Source: Salinisphaera orenii subsp. orenii MK-B5
GTDB lineage: Bacteria > Pseudomonadota > Gammaproteobacteria > Nevskiales > Salinisphaeraceae
DNA length: 64,000 nt
Direction of reading: 5' to 3'
NCBI RefSeq assembly: GCF_003788635.1
Contig: NZ_AYKH01000008.1
Location: 1 to 64,000, forward strand
Made by a program: the position numbers and the translations under genes. Under the pieces are notes generated by a model that was not told the DNA's origin, made no database searches, and worked only from the letters and a program-made list of their open reading frames with translations. How positions within the stretch are numbered: position 1 is the first letter of the stretch; each line of letters starts with the position of its first letter. Shown piece by piece: positions 1-8,990 of this stretch.

Positions 1-498
1 GCCGCTGTCCTCCTCCGCCGGAACGGCGACGAAGACCACCCGCCCCGGAAAATCCCGCGGGCCGCTGGCGAACGCCTCGAACGCCTCCAGCGCCGCGACC
101 AGACCCGATTTCATGTCCGAGGCGCCGCGCCCGTAGAGGCGGTCGTCCTCGATCACGCCGGCGAAGGGATCGCGCGTCCACTGGCTGTAGTCGCCCGGTG
201 GGACCACGTCCACATGCCCGGTGAGCAGGACAGTGGGCCCGGGCCGGGTCCCACGGATGGTGCCGGCGACCACCGGCACCCAGGCGCGCTCGATCTCGTG
301 CCCGGGGTAATCCGGGTCGACGACCAGCTTGCCGATGCCGTCATACCAGTAGTCGACCTCGGCGTTGCAGGCGCTCAGCCAGTCGGCGATGCGGCGTATG
401 GCGGCCTCTTCGTCGCCGGTCACCGACGGAATGCGCACCAGGTCCACCAGCCGCTCCCGCAGCCGCTGGCCGTCGATGAGTGTCGTGCGATCGTCCAT
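1..498 (-). CDS. M20-family metallopeptidase (ArgE/DapE type), N-terminal part only
   Basis: The frame is open from an ATG at 498 to the window edge, so only the first 166 residues are visible. They carry the M20 zinc-peptidase signatures: an H-x-D metal motif (LLTGHVDVVP, about residues 92-101), the GRGASDMKSG segment carrying the bridging Asp, and the PAEED catalytic/metal Glu pair at the edge. Family members remove an acyl group or an amino acid from small peptides or N-acylated amino acids. The start overlaps the stop of the hydrolase gene at 498-2540 (TGATG), so it is co-translated as the last visible gene of the cyanophycin operon. Inference: it may process an Asp/Arg-derived dipeptide or an acyl-arginine product. 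The exact substrate cannot be read from the sequence. Confidence 0.85.
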   Translation of the reverse strand, partial: MDDRTTLIDGQRLRERLVDLVRIPSVTGDEEAAIRRIADWLSACNAEVDYWYDGIGKLVVDPDYPGHEIERAWVPVVAGTIRGTRPGPTVLLTGHVDVVPPGDYSQWTRDPFAGVIEDDRLYGRGASDMKSGLVAALEAFEAFASGPRDFPGRVVFVAVPAEEDSG

Positions 499-2540
499 CA
501 GACGTGATGCCGGGGCACGCTGATGTTCCATTCGTCGTGGTAGACGGGCTCGCCGTCCTCCTCGGCCATCAGCGTTGCACGGATATAGAAATAGTCGGCG
601 TCGACCCGCATATGTGTCTCGGTATGGGTGCGCACGCGCCAGCCCTCGCGGTGGAAACCCAGCGTCCAGCGGGCCTCGCCCTCGGCGGAGAGCACGTCGT
701 CGCCGACCGCGGTGTAGCGCTCGGTGCCGCGCTGCTCGATCTGCGTGTCGGTGTTCTCCAGACGGTAGACGCCCTCGGCGTCGGTCACGTCGAGGCTGAA
801 ACGCCCGCTGCCCAGGTCGTGCACGATCTGCCAGTCGTTGGCGCCGGGTTCGATCACGGTGTTCGGCGTCGGCATCGATCCCGTCGGCCGGGCCAGCTCG
901 GGCAGGCGGCGATCGGCGTCGTTCGGTGGCCGCACCGGCAGGCGCAGCAGACTCGCCGACGGCCAGACGGTGAGTGTCACCGGCTCCGGCGACGGCCAGA
1001 CCAGCGGCCAGTAGGAGGACGACAGCGACAGCCGCAGCCGATGGCCGGCCGGAAAATGCTGGCCGATATCGTTGAGCGCGAGCCGGATGCGATAGCGCTC
1101 GCCCGGCACCATCGGTTCGGGATTCTCGTGGCTGTCGCGATGGGTGAGGTTGAGCACGCCGTAGGTCACGCGCGTGACGCTGCCGTCGGGCCGTACGTCG
1201 TTGAGGCGCGCGGCGATCATGGCCAGCGGCCGGTCCACCGCGAGCTCGAGCTCGACCACCACCGCCCCCAGAATCTCCAGTGATTCGGCGAGCGGCGCCG
1301 TATCGAAGACCAGCGAGCCGGCATCGTCGTCGCGCTGGTCCCCGGCCAGATCCGGACCGTTGGCGTAGGAACACCACTTGCCGGCCATCAGGCCGGTCTT
1401 GAGCGGCGAACAGATACTGCGCGGCGCCGATGCGTCGGTCGGGGCGTCGGTCGCGTCAGGGTCCACGGCATCAACCAGCGTCCCGTCGCCCAAAGCGAAT
1501 CGGCGCTCGATGATATGCGCCGACGGCCAGCCGGCCTCGCCGACCCAGCGGCCCGGGCGCACCTCGTAGCTGCGCGCGGGGGCGATGCTGTCGAGCATCC
1601 ACGCGCGCAGCGCCGGCTCGTCCATTACGCCGGTGTCCTCGCCCTTGAGCCAGTGATCCCACCAGCGCAGCGACTCCTGCAGAAAACCGATGGCGGGTCC
1701 GGCCTTGCCGAGGTGCGGGTAGCGATGGCTCCACGGGCCGACCAGGCCCTTGCAGGGCGCCTCGAGCCGCGCCAGCAGCCGGAACACGGCGTTCGAATAG
1801 CCGTCCGCCCAGCCGCTGACCGCGAATACGGGGCATTGGACACGCGAGAAGTCCTCGCACACCGAGCCGTGTTTCCAGTAGGGGTCGCGGTGCTGGTGCC
1901 GGGTCCACTGATCCAGCCAGAGCCCGCTGCCCTTGAGCCGGTCGAGCCACATGGCCCGCCAATTGTCGCCGACCACGGCCGGGTCCGGTGGGCTGGCGTT
2001 GCCGGCGAACATCACCGACGCCCAGGACAGATTGTCGAGCAGCATGCAGCCGCCCATGTAGTGGACGTCGTCGGCGTAGCGGTCGTCGGTCGAGCAGACC
2101 GTGATCACGGCCTTGAGCGCCTCCGGCTGCAGGGCGGCGATCTGCAGGCCGTTGAAGCCGCCCCAGGAGATGCCGATCATGCCGACATTGCCGTCACACC
2201 ATGGCTGGGCGGCCAGCCAGTCGATGATGCGCACGCCGTCCTCGAGCTCCTGACTGGTGTACTCGTCGGTGAGCACGCCCTCGGAGTCGCCGCTGCCGCG
2301 GATGTCGACGCGGATCGAAGCATAGCCGTGGCCGGCGAAATACGGATGATTCAGATCGTCCCGGGCGCGGGTGTGATCGCTCTTGCGGTACGGGATGTAT
2401 TCCAGGATCGCCGGCACCGGCTCGGATTCCGCATCTTCGGGCATCCAGATCCGGGCGGCCAGCCGCACGCCGTCGGCCATCGTGATCCAGACGCCGTCGA
2501 CCTCGCGCACCGGGTTGGGAAAGATCCGCACGCGTCTCAT
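498..2540 (-). CDS. CocE/NonD-type alpha/beta hydrolase (X-Pro dipeptidyl-peptidase S15 family)
   Basis: The product is 680 residues. It has the S15/CocE signatures: a YRK motif near residue 51, RGSGDSEG near 81-88, and the nucleophile elbow GISWGG at 123-128 with Ser125. The C-terminal half fits the beta-rich PepX_C/jelly-roll domain of these enzymes. The family hydrolyses esters or amide/peptide bonds of small substrates. I chose the ATG at 2540 because it overlaps the preceding ATP-grasp stop (ATGA) and starts directly at the conserved part; an in-frame start 57 bases further upstream only adds an Arg/Pro-rich stretch. It has no signal peptide, so it is cytoplasmic. Its place in a cyanophycin operon suggests work on peptide or acyl-peptide products. 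That is inference. Confidence 0.85.
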   Translation of the reverse strand: MRRVRIFPNPVREVDGVWITMADGVRLAARIWMPEDAESEPVPAILEYIPYRKSDHTRARDDLNHPYFAGHGYASIRVDIRGSGDSEGVLTDEYTSQELEDGVRIIDWLAAQPWCDGNVGMIGISWGGFNGLQIAALQPEALKAVITVCSTDDRYADDVHYMGGCMLLDNLSWASVMFAGNASPPDPAVVGDNWRAMWLDRLKGSGLWLDQWTRHQHRDPYWKHGSVCEDFSRVQCPVFAVSGWADGYSNAVFRLLARLEAPCKGLVGPWSHRYPHLGKAGPAIGFLQESLRWWDHWLKGEDTGVMDEPALRAWMLDSIAPARSYEVRPGRWVGEAGWPSAHIIERRFALGDGTLVDAVDPDATDAPTDASAPRSICSPLKTGLMAGKWCSYANGPDLAGDQRDDDAGSLVFDTAPLAESLEILGAVVVELELAVDRPLAMIAARLNDVRPDGSVTRVTYGVLNLTHRDSHENPEPMVPGERYRIRLALNDIGQHFPAGHRLRLSLSSSYWPLVWPSPEPVTLTVWPSASLLRLPVRPPNDADRRLPELARPTGSMPTPNTVIEPGANDWQIVHDLGSGRFSLDVTDAEGVYRLENTDTQIEQRGTERYTAVGDDVLSAEGEARWTLGFHREGWRVRTHTETHMRVDADYFYIRATLMAEEDGEPVYHDEWNISVPRHHV

Positions 2541-3841
2541 GGCTGGGTGTCCTCGTTGGCGACGGGGCGGATGTCGAAGTTCAGCGTCCGCCGGCACAGG
2601 CGATAGTGTTCACGCAGCATCTGCGGATCGTCGCCGCCGAGATAGAGCAGCGCCAGCGCATAGCTGTAGGTTTCCTGATGGGTGAGCGCCGACAGGCGGG
2701 TGCCGGCTTCCACATGCGGTTCGAAGATCATACCCGGAACCGAGGCCGCCAGCGCCTGGATCTCGGCGGCCTCCGGCACCCGCCCGACCACGCCGTCGCG
2801 ATAGTGGCGCAGAAAACAGCAGGCGGCATGGGCGAACTCGCCCTGGCCGTGCACGAACCGCGGCGCTCGCCCGAGGGCCACGTCCACCACCACCTCGTGA
2901 TTGGATACCCCGTCGACCTTCTCGAACAGGTCGCTGTGGTGCTGGGCGATCCGTGTGTTGATCTCCAGCAGCCAGACCCGGTCGGCCGACGCGTCCCAGA
3001 AGAACTCGATGTTGAACGCCGACTGATCGAACTCGATATGCGCCAGCACGGTGCGCGCGATCGCCTCCATGCGCCGGATCACGGCCAGTGGCAGACGCGA
3101 CGGATACTGGTAACGCAGAAACGTCGGCCGGTCGCGCGCGCGGATGGAGTCGATGACGCCGTGGAAATGCACCGCGCCGTCGAACACATAGCCTTCGAGC
3201 GTGCACTGGCGGCCGCCGATCAGCGATTCGGCGATACAGTAATGCCCGCCGACGTCGGCCACCGCCGGCGGCAGGGTGGCATGGGCCAGGATGTGGTCGA
3301 ACGGCTCGGCGAAGATGCCGATGTGCTCGCGAATCGTGGCGAGCGCGTGATCGAAGGCCGCGCGGTCGTCCACCCGGAATCCCAGGAACGAGCCGGCCGA
3401 TTTCACCGGCTTGATCCAGAACGGATAATCCAGCGTCAGCGCGCCGGCGGGATCGTCGCCGAACGGGTCCACCAGCTCGAAGGCCGGAACATGCTCGGCC
3501 ACCACCTCGCGCTGTACCAGACGGCTCCAGTACTTGTGCTCGCAGCGCAGCAGGCTTTCCAGCGTTGGCGCGCGCAGGCCGAAGCGACGGGCGATGATCG
3601 GAATCATCGTGCTGACCGGGAAATCCACATAGCCGATCACGGCATGCGGCGGCCCGTCATGCGCCTCGATCTGCGCCACGGCGCGCTCGAGCATGTCGGC
3701 GATCGGAAAATAATCCGCCTCCATGATCTCGGCGGGATCCAGCAGGCCGATGAAGCGGCACTCCGACGCGGCGCTCGTGTTTTCGAGCTTGCGCCGATTG
3801 AACATGTCCAGACCCAATACGAACACATTGTGCTGTGTCAT
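2537..3841 (-). CDS. ATP-grasp domain ligase, substrate unknown, in cyanophycin operon
   Basis: The product is 434 residues. The middle and C-terminal parts fit an ATP-grasp fold: WIKPVKSAGS near residue 141 (ATP-binding Lys) and LLEINTR near 292-298 (Mg-binding Glu/Asn pair). The N-terminal 90 residues look like a Rossmann-type pre-ATP-grasp domain. Such enzymes join a carboxylate, through an acyl-phosphate, to an amine; related ones make dipeptides or carnosine-like products. The ATG at 3841 has a GGAG ribosome site 7 bases upstream. It lies 96 bases after iadA and overlaps the next gene by ATGA. It is too short and lacks the Mur-ligase half to be a second cyanophycin synthetase. The substrate is unknown. 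The position, after beta-Asp-Arg hydrolase and before two hydrolases, is what makes it interesting. Confidence 0.8.
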   Translation of the reverse strand: MTQHNVFVLGLDMFNRRKLENTSAASECRFIGLLDPAEIMEADYFPIADMLERAVAQIEAHDGPPHAVIGYVDFPVSTMIPIIARRFGLRAPTLESLLRCEHKYWSRLVQREVVAEHVPAFELVDPFGDDPAGALTLDYPFWIKPVKSAGSFLGFRVDDRAAFDHALATIREHIGIFAEPFDHILAHATLPPAVADVGGHYCIAESLIGGRQCTLEGYVFDGAVHFHGVIDSIRARDRPTFLRYQYPSRLPLAVIRRMEAIARTVLAHIEFDQSAFNIEFFWDASADRVWLLEINTRIAQHHSDLFEKVDGVSNHEVVVDVALGRAPRFVHGQGEFAHAACCFLRHYRDGVVGRVPEAAEIQALAASVPGMIFEPHVEAGTRLSALTHQETYSYALALLYLGGDDPQMLREHYRLCRRTLNFDIRPVANEDTQP

Positions 3842-3937
3842 CCGGCGGCTCCATGGGCCGCGGTGCGCGGCACAAGATTCGAGAAACGAGTGGTTGCGGC
3901 CTGCCCGCGCCGCTCGCGTGTTGTCATCCCCTGCAGC

Positions 3938-5122
3938 TCATGCCGGCCGCGCCGCACGCCGCTCCGGGTCGATACGACGCCCGGCCACGAACGTATGCCG
4001 CGGCTGCAGCTCGTCGTCGAGCAGGGCGATATCGGCGTCGAAACCCGCGGCGAGGCGCCCCTTTCGCGCCTCGAGGCCGAGCACGCGCGCGACGTGGCCC
4101 GATATCAGCCCCAGCGCCTGTTCCATCGGCAGCACCGACTCGCGCACCAGCCGCTGCCAGTCCGACAGCAGCGCGGTGTTGCCGGCGATGCGCATGCCTG
4201 CGTAGTGCCCTTCGCCGTCGAAGACGGGCAGGCTGCCGTTGCAGTCCGAACTCATGGTGATCCGGTCCGCCGGCACGCCCCGCGCGAGCAGGCGCGACAC
4301 GGCGTTGAAGGCGGAGAATTCGTGCTCGCCCGGACAATCGTCGAATGCGGTCACGTCCACGGTCGCGCCGAATTCCAGCGAGAACGCGGCCGCCTCCTCG
4401 AGCAGCGCGTGGCGCCGATTGACGTGGGTCGGGATCACCTGATCCGCAGGAATCTCCGTGTCCCGCAGCAGCCGCCGCAGCGGTTCGAGTCCGCGCGCGC
4501 CGTCGCCGAGATGGAAATGACAGATGCCGCGCTTGCCCGCGAGCATCGCCCCGACCCGTACTTCCGAGACCAGCCGCGCGATTTCGTGGGCCTGCGGCTG
4601 GCTGGAGCGATGGTCCGAGATCGCGATCTCGCCGAGACCGATCACCTCGGGTATCCAGGCCAGATCCCGCTGGAGATCGCCGGTCAGCGTCGGCGGCGGC
4701 ACCCGGTAGGCGCCGGTGTACATATAGGCCGCGATGCCCTCGGCGCGCAGGCCGCGCACCTTGGCGAGCACGTCCGCGGGCGAGCGGCTGACACTGTCCG
4801 TACCCAGCACGCCGACCACCGTGCCGATGCCCATGGCGGCGATATCGGCGGCCTCGATCTCCGAACAGCGCGTGCCGCAGCCGCCCTCGCCGCCGCCGCC
4901 GGTGACGTGCACGTGCTGATCGATGAAGGCCGGCACCGCGGTCAGGTCGCCGTATTCCAGCACTTTCATGGGCCAGCCGGCCGGGATCGCGAGATCACGC
5001 CCCAGCGCCGCGATCCGGCCGTCCGCGATCAGGATATCGGTCGCCGCCAGCGGCTCGGGCGCGTGGATCCGCCCCACCCGCAGCAGCGTGATCAACGCCT
5101 CATCGCCCGGCCCTCCCGTCAT
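3938..5122 (-). CDS. iadA: isoaspartyl dipeptidase
   Basis: The product is 394 residues, close to the roughly 390 of the E. coli enzyme. It is an amidohydrolase-superfamily protein: HxH metal pair at His70 and His72, AISDHRS near 167-173, HFHLGDG, THVNR, and SSDCNGS with the catalytic Asp. IadA cleaves beta-aspartyl dipeptides. Isoaspartyl dipeptidases of this kind are known to split beta-Asp-Arg, the product of cyanophycinase, into aspartate and arginine. The start at 5122 was chosen because the conserved domain begins there; the open frame upstream only runs antisense-like inside cphA. It lies 40 bases after the cphA stop. Oddity: as I recall the E. coli sequence, its carboxylated bridging Lys162 aligns with Glu165 here. 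This would give a Glu-bridged metal centre. Confidence 0.92.
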   Translation of the reverse strand: MTGGPGDEALITLLRVGRIHAPEPLAATDILIADGRIAALGRDLAIPAGWPMKVLEYGDLTAVPAFIDQHVHVTGGGGEGGCGTRCSEIEAADIAAMGIGTVVGVLGTDSVSRSPADVLAKVRGLRAEGIAAYMYTGAYRVPPPTLTGDLQRDLAWIPEVIGLGEIAISDHRSSQPQAHEIARLVSEVRVGAMLAGKRGICHFHLGDGARGLEPLRRLLRDTEIPADQVIPTHVNRRHALLEEAAAFSLEFGATVDVTAFDDCPGEHEFSAFNAVSRLLARGVPADRITMSSDCNGSLPVFDGEGHYAGMRIAGNTALLSDWQRLVRESVLPMEQALGLISGHVARVLGLEARKGRLAAGFDADIALLDDELQPRHTFVAGRRIDPERRAARPA

Positions 5123-5162
5123 AGAAGGGGCCCGCCGGGTGGAAAGATCGGCTGCGTCATCA

Positions 5163-7796
5163 TCACGCACCGGGCGCCGGCGCGGCGCGGGCACCGCGCG
5201 CCCTGAGCTGTGCGATGGCCGCGTCGACGTCATCCACCAGCAGCACGAGCAGATCCTCCGCGTCCGCGGCCTCGAGGGCGCGACCGACCGCCTCGTGTTC
5301 GTCCAGAACCACCTCGATCCGGCAGGCGCCGCCCGCGGCCTCGGCGCCACGGCGCATCAGCTCGGCGGCCTCGCCGAACGGCCGGCCGCGCGGCTGTGTC
5401 TCGCAGATGTAGACCACGCCGTACATGCGCGCGAGCTGACCGCCGAGCGCTTCGATGTCCTCGTTCCGGCGATTGCCGGGCGCGCTGGCGACACACAGAT
5501 TGCGCGCGGCACCGAAACTGCCCAGCAGCTCGTCCAGCGCTTCGAGCGCGGGCACGTTGTGGCCGTAGTCGATGAGCACCCGCAGGCCATCGACTTCGAT
5601 GAGATTGGTGCGGCCGGGATTCTGCCCAAGGGTCGGATGAAAGGTCTGCAGGCCCATCTGCAGGTCGCCCGCGGTCAGGCCGAGCGCATGGCCGGCGGCG
5701 GCCGCCGCCAGGGCGTTGGCAATGTTGAAGCGCGCCCGGCCGCCGAAACTGATGGGAATATCCGCCACCGCGATGATGCGCGCCTCGACCTGGCCCTGGC
5801 GGAGCACCATGAAGCCCTCGTGCACCGTGAAGGCGGCGCCGTGTTCGCTGACATGTTCGCGCACCGGCACCGAATCCGGATCGAGGGTGAAGAACACGAT
5901 CGCGCCGCGCGCCCACTCCCGGGCGGCGAGCACCCGCGGGTCGTCGGCGTTGAGCACCGCCGTGCCGCCGGCGCGCACGGCGTCGATCACCACGCTCTTG
6001 CAGCGGGCCAGTTCGTCGAGCGTGTGGATGTCGTGGTCGCCCAGGTGATCGCTGGCGATATTGAGCAGCACACCCACCTCGCATTCGTCGAAGCCCAGCC
6101 CGCGGCGCATGATGCCGCCGCGTGCCACCTCCAGCACCGCCTGCTCGACCGTGGGCTCGCGCAGCACGATGGCGGCCGCCTGGGGACCGCTGTAGTCGCC
6201 CTGCATGATCACGTGGTTGTCGATCTCGATCGCCCCGGTACAGGCGAGGCCGACCCGGCGCCCGGCCTGGCGCAGCAGATGCGCGATCAGGCGTACCGTC
6301 GTGGTCTTGCCGTTGGTGCCCGTCACGGCGGTGATGGGGACGCGCCCGTCGGCTCCGGCCGCGCCCTCGGCCGGGCCGAACAGCATGTCGACCACGTGCC
6401 GGCCGACATCGCGGCCCCGGCCGTGCGTGGGCGACAGGTGCATGCGAAAGCCCGGCCCTGCATTGACCTCGACCACCGCCGCGGACTGTTCGGCCAGCGG
6501 CAGGGTCAGCGTCTCGGCGAGCAGATCGATACCGATGATGTCGAGCCCGATCAGGCGCGCGATGCGTTCGGCGGCGTAGCGGACCTCCGGATGCACGTCG
6601 TCGGTGACGTCGGCCGCGGTGCCGCCGGTGCTCAGATTGGCGGTGGACTTCAGCCAGACGATCGCGTCCGCGGCGATCACGCTGTCGAGGCTGTGGCCCT
6701 GCTGGGCGATCAGCCGATGCGACTGCTCGTCGATATCGATGCGTGTCAGCAGGTTCTCGTGCCCGACGCCGCGCCGTGGATCGCGGTTCGCGGCATCGAC
6801 GAGCGCCTGCAATGTCGACTCGCCGTCGCCGATCACATGTGCCGGGCGTCGTCGCGCCGCCGCCACCAGCTGGCCGTCGATCACGAGCAGGCGATGATCC
6901 TCGCCTCTGATGTGGTTCTCGACCACCACCGTGTCGTGGCGCAGCCGGGCCGCCTCGTAGGCCGCGTGCAGCGCCTCGTCGTCGCCCACGTCGGTACTCA
7001 CGCCGCGGCCATGGTTGCCGACCATCGGCTTGACCGCGACCGGATAGCCGAGCGCGCGGGCGGCCTCGAGCGCCTGTTCGACACTGTCGCAGGTACGACC
7101 GTCGGGCACCGGGATCCCGGCGTCGCCCAGAATCTGCTTGGTCCAGTTCTTGTCGTCGGCGATGCCGTGGCCGATCAGGCTGGTATTGCCGGTCACCGTG
7201 GCCTGGATGCGCTGCTGGCGGTGCCCATGGCCCAGCTGCAGGTAGCTGTTCTCGTCGCTGGCGCGCGTACAGGGAATACCGCGACGCCGGGCCTCGTCGA
7301 CGATGGCCGCGGTCGACGGCCCGAGCATGTGCGCGTCGCGCACCGCCTTCAGGCGTGACAGGACCGGCTCCAGGTCGATGTCCCGGCCGTCGAAAAGCCG
7401 CTCGGTCAGATCGACCGCCTCGACCCCGACCGCCAGTCCGCAGGCCTCGTCCCGATAGCGGTAGACGACGTTGTAGATGCCGGTCTCATAGGAATCGACG
7501 GTCTTGCCGTAGCCCACCGAAAAACCGATCAGATTCTGCAGCTCGATGGCCACGTGTTCGACCACGTGCCCCGCCCACGTCCCGCGCTGGAGGCGTTCGA
7601 GGAATCCGCCCGGCCGGCCGACCGAGCATCGATGCTCGGCCAGGCTCGGCATCAGCCGGCTCAGGTGATCGACGATACCGGGCACACAGTCACTCGGCCG
7701 CGCCTCGAGCGCGCCGATGTCCAGACGCATCAGCATGGCGGGGTAGCGGCTGTAGTAATTCGGTCCGCGCAGCGCCCGGTGTTCGAGTATCTTCAC
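5163..7796 (-). CDS. cphA: cyanophycin synthetase
   Basis: The product is 877 residues, the normal length for CphA. It has the expected order: an N-terminal domain (about 1-160), an ATP-grasp domain (about 215-480), and a Mur-ligase-like domain starting with the P-loop GTNGKTTT near residue 492. It makes cyanophycin by alternately adding Asp to the backbone and Arg to the Asp side chain, using ATP for each bond. The start codon is GTG at 7796, sharing GTGA with the cphB stop, so translation is coupled. The region around residues 180-215 (QLGHG...) matches the conserved linker of CphA1-type enzymes. There is only one cphA in view. It acts in the cytoplasm, building insoluble granules that store nitrogen, carbon and energy. 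Confidence 0.96.
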   Translation of the reverse strand: MKILEHRALRGPNYYSRYPAMLMRLDIGALEARPSDCVPGIVDHLSRLMPSLAEHRCSVGRPGGFLERLQRGTWAGHVVEHVAIELQNLIGFSVGYGKTVDSYETGIYNVVYRYRDEACGLAVGVEAVDLTERLFDGRDIDLEPVLSRLKAVRDAHMLGPSTAAIVDEARRRGIPCTRASDENSYLQLGHGHRQQRIQATVTGNTSLIGHGIADDKNWTKQILGDAGIPVPDGRTCDSVEQALEAARALGYPVAVKPMVGNHGRGVSTDVGDDEALHAAYEAARLRHDTVVVENHIRGEDHRLLVIDGQLVAAARRRPAHVIGDGESTLQALVDAANRDPRRGVGHENLLTRIDIDEQSHRLIAQQGHSLDSVIAADAIVWLKSTANLSTGGTAADVTDDVHPEVRYAAERIARLIGLDIIGIDLLAETLTLPLAEQSAAVVEVNAGPGFRMHLSPTHGRGRDVGRHVVDMLFGPAEGAAGADGRVPITAVTGTNGKTTTVRLIAHLLRQAGRRVGLACTGAIEIDNHVIMQGDYSGPQAAAIVLREPTVEQAVLEVARGGIMRRGLGFDECEVGVLLNIASDHLGDHDIHTLDELARCKSVVIDAVRAGGTAVLNADDPRVLAAREWARGAIVFFTLDPDSVPVREHVSEHGAAFTVHEGFMVLRQGQVEARIIAVADIPISFGGRARFNIANALAAAAAGHALGLTAGDLQMGLQTFHPTLGQNPGRTNLIEVDGLRVLIDYGHNVPALEALDELLGSFGAARNLCVASAPGNRRNEDIEALGGQLARMYGVVYICETQPRGRPFGEAAELMRRGAEAAGGACRIEVVLDEHEAVGRALEAADAEDLLVLLVDDVDAAIAQLRARGARAAPAPGA

Positions 7797-8647
7797 GACG
7801 ACGCGCCGGGCTGCATGCGCGCCTCGACCTCCCGGGGTGACAGATAGCGGCGGGCGGCGACATCGAAGCCATGGCCGCTGATCAACGCATGCATGACCAT
7901 GTTCTCCACCGCCACCGGCTCGCCGATCGCCAGCTCGGCGACGTTCGAGCGGGCCAGATCGCGGCTGTCGACGAGAATGACGTGCCCCGGCCCCGCCGCT
8001 TCGAGGATGCCATTCGGATGCACGATGACCGCCGCGTCCTCACCGAGCCCGACGCCCAGATCCTCGGGATTGGTCGCGCCGACCTCCATCAGGCGGGTGA
8101 ACCGGCCGCGCTCGAGAAAATGGGTGTCGACGATCAGTCCGTCGACGAAACCGAGCCCCGAACTCATGTTGACGCCGCCCTTGCGCAGCGCGTCCGATGC
8201 GTTGCCGTTGTAGATCATGGTGGTGCACAGGGCCATGGCGCCGGCACTGGTGCCGGCGATCACCGCGCCGCTCCGCAGCCGCTGCCGGATCGCGATCAGC
8301 AGGGGTGAACCGCCGAGCATATGGGTCAGCCGAAGCTGGTCGCCGCCGGTGAAGAACACGATGTCGCTGCGCTCGATCGCGCGCAAGGTCTCCGCACAGG
8401 CGGCCTCCTCGCGCGTGCTCACCGGCAGCGAGTGCACGCAGCGCGCCCCCAGTTGACTGAACACGGACTCGTAGGCCGCGAGGACCTGCTCCGGAATCCC
8501 GCTGGCGGTGGCGATCACGGCGACTTCCGGATGCGGTGCCGACGCCAGCGACACCACTCGCGACAAGACCACCCGCTCGGAGGTCTTGTCTTCGGCGCCG
8601 CCTATGGCGACCAGGGTGCCGCGGGTGCGGGAAGCGACAGATGGCAT
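7793..8647 (-). CDS. cphB: cyanophycinase
   Basis: The product is 284 residues, typical for cytoplasmic cyanophycinase. It is a peptidase S51 protein with FTGGDQ at 99-104 and the nucleophile motif GTSAGA at 132-137 (Ser134). The enzyme cuts cyanophycin into beta-Asp-Arg dipeptides. There is no signal peptide, so it acts on internal granules, not on external polymer as the secreted cyanophycinases do. It is the first gene of the leftward operon; the 343 bases upstream hold no gene. The stop overlaps the GTG of cphA. Placing breakdown before synthesis in one transcript implies that control of the pool depends partly on activity or metabolites, not only on transcription. That last point is inference. 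Confidence 0.95.
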   Translation of the reverse strand: MPSVASRTRGTLVAIGGAEDKTSERVVLSRVVSLASAPHPEVAVIATASGIPEQVLAAYESVFSQLGARCVHSLPVSTREEAACAETLRAIERSDIVFFTGGDQLRLTHMLGGSPLLIAIRQRLRSGAVIAGTSAGAMALCTTMIYNGNASDALRKGGVNMSSGLGFVDGLIVDTHFLERGRFTRLMEVGATNPEDLGVGLGEDAAVIVHPNGILEAAGPGHVILVDSRDLARSNVAELAIGEPVAVENMVMHALISGHGFDVAARRYLSPREVEARMQPGASS

Positions 8648-8990
8648 GGGCGTTCTCGTCGCGTAAGCGACACCTCCCGGCGGGTGAACTCATGCGACGA
8701 ACACCGCAGCGCGGTGGCCCGTACGCAAGCCATACCGTCCGGATGGCCCGCCTGCATCAAGAGTACTCGCGACGCCCGCAACAAGCCAGCAAAAGCGCGC
8801 AACGCCGATCGCGTCGCCCGGGGAGCCGCCGCCAGACAAACGTCGCGGATTGCTCGATCGGCCGATCGCCCGGCGACCGACCCGCGGCTCCGGCGACGAC
8901 TCTTGCTACTGCCGGTCGGCCCGACCCGTCACCCGCCGGCTCGGGCGCGCTCCCGTCGCTGCGAATCGCGCGAGTCGGCGCGGGCGGCGG
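8648..8990. other. intergenic region upstream of the cyanophycin operon
   Basis: This 343-base stretch lies between the stop of yicC (same strand, upstream) and cphB. I see no coding frame that I trust and no clear terminator. The leader of cphB must be here. On the minus strand a GAGA lies about 8 bases before the cphB ATG as a weak ribosome site, and a TTGATG is visible near 8756-8761, but its spacing to the nearest TATGGC is about 20, so I do not call a promoter. The right part (8780-8990) is slightly less GC-biased than the flanking genes. Confidence 0.5.

Noticed and set aside
2537-3841. Second cyanophycin synthetase (CphA2)
   Set aside because: The protein has only the ATP-grasp part, lacks the Mur-ligase half with its P-loop, and is half the length.
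2606-5206. Open frame of 866 codons on the plus strand
   Set aside because: It is antisense to the ATP-grasp and iadA genes; it has no start signal or recognised motif.
4923-7358. Open frame of 811 codons on the plus strand across cphA
   Set aside because: It is opposite to cphA and part of iadA, both strongly supported. No domain or ribosome site is seen.
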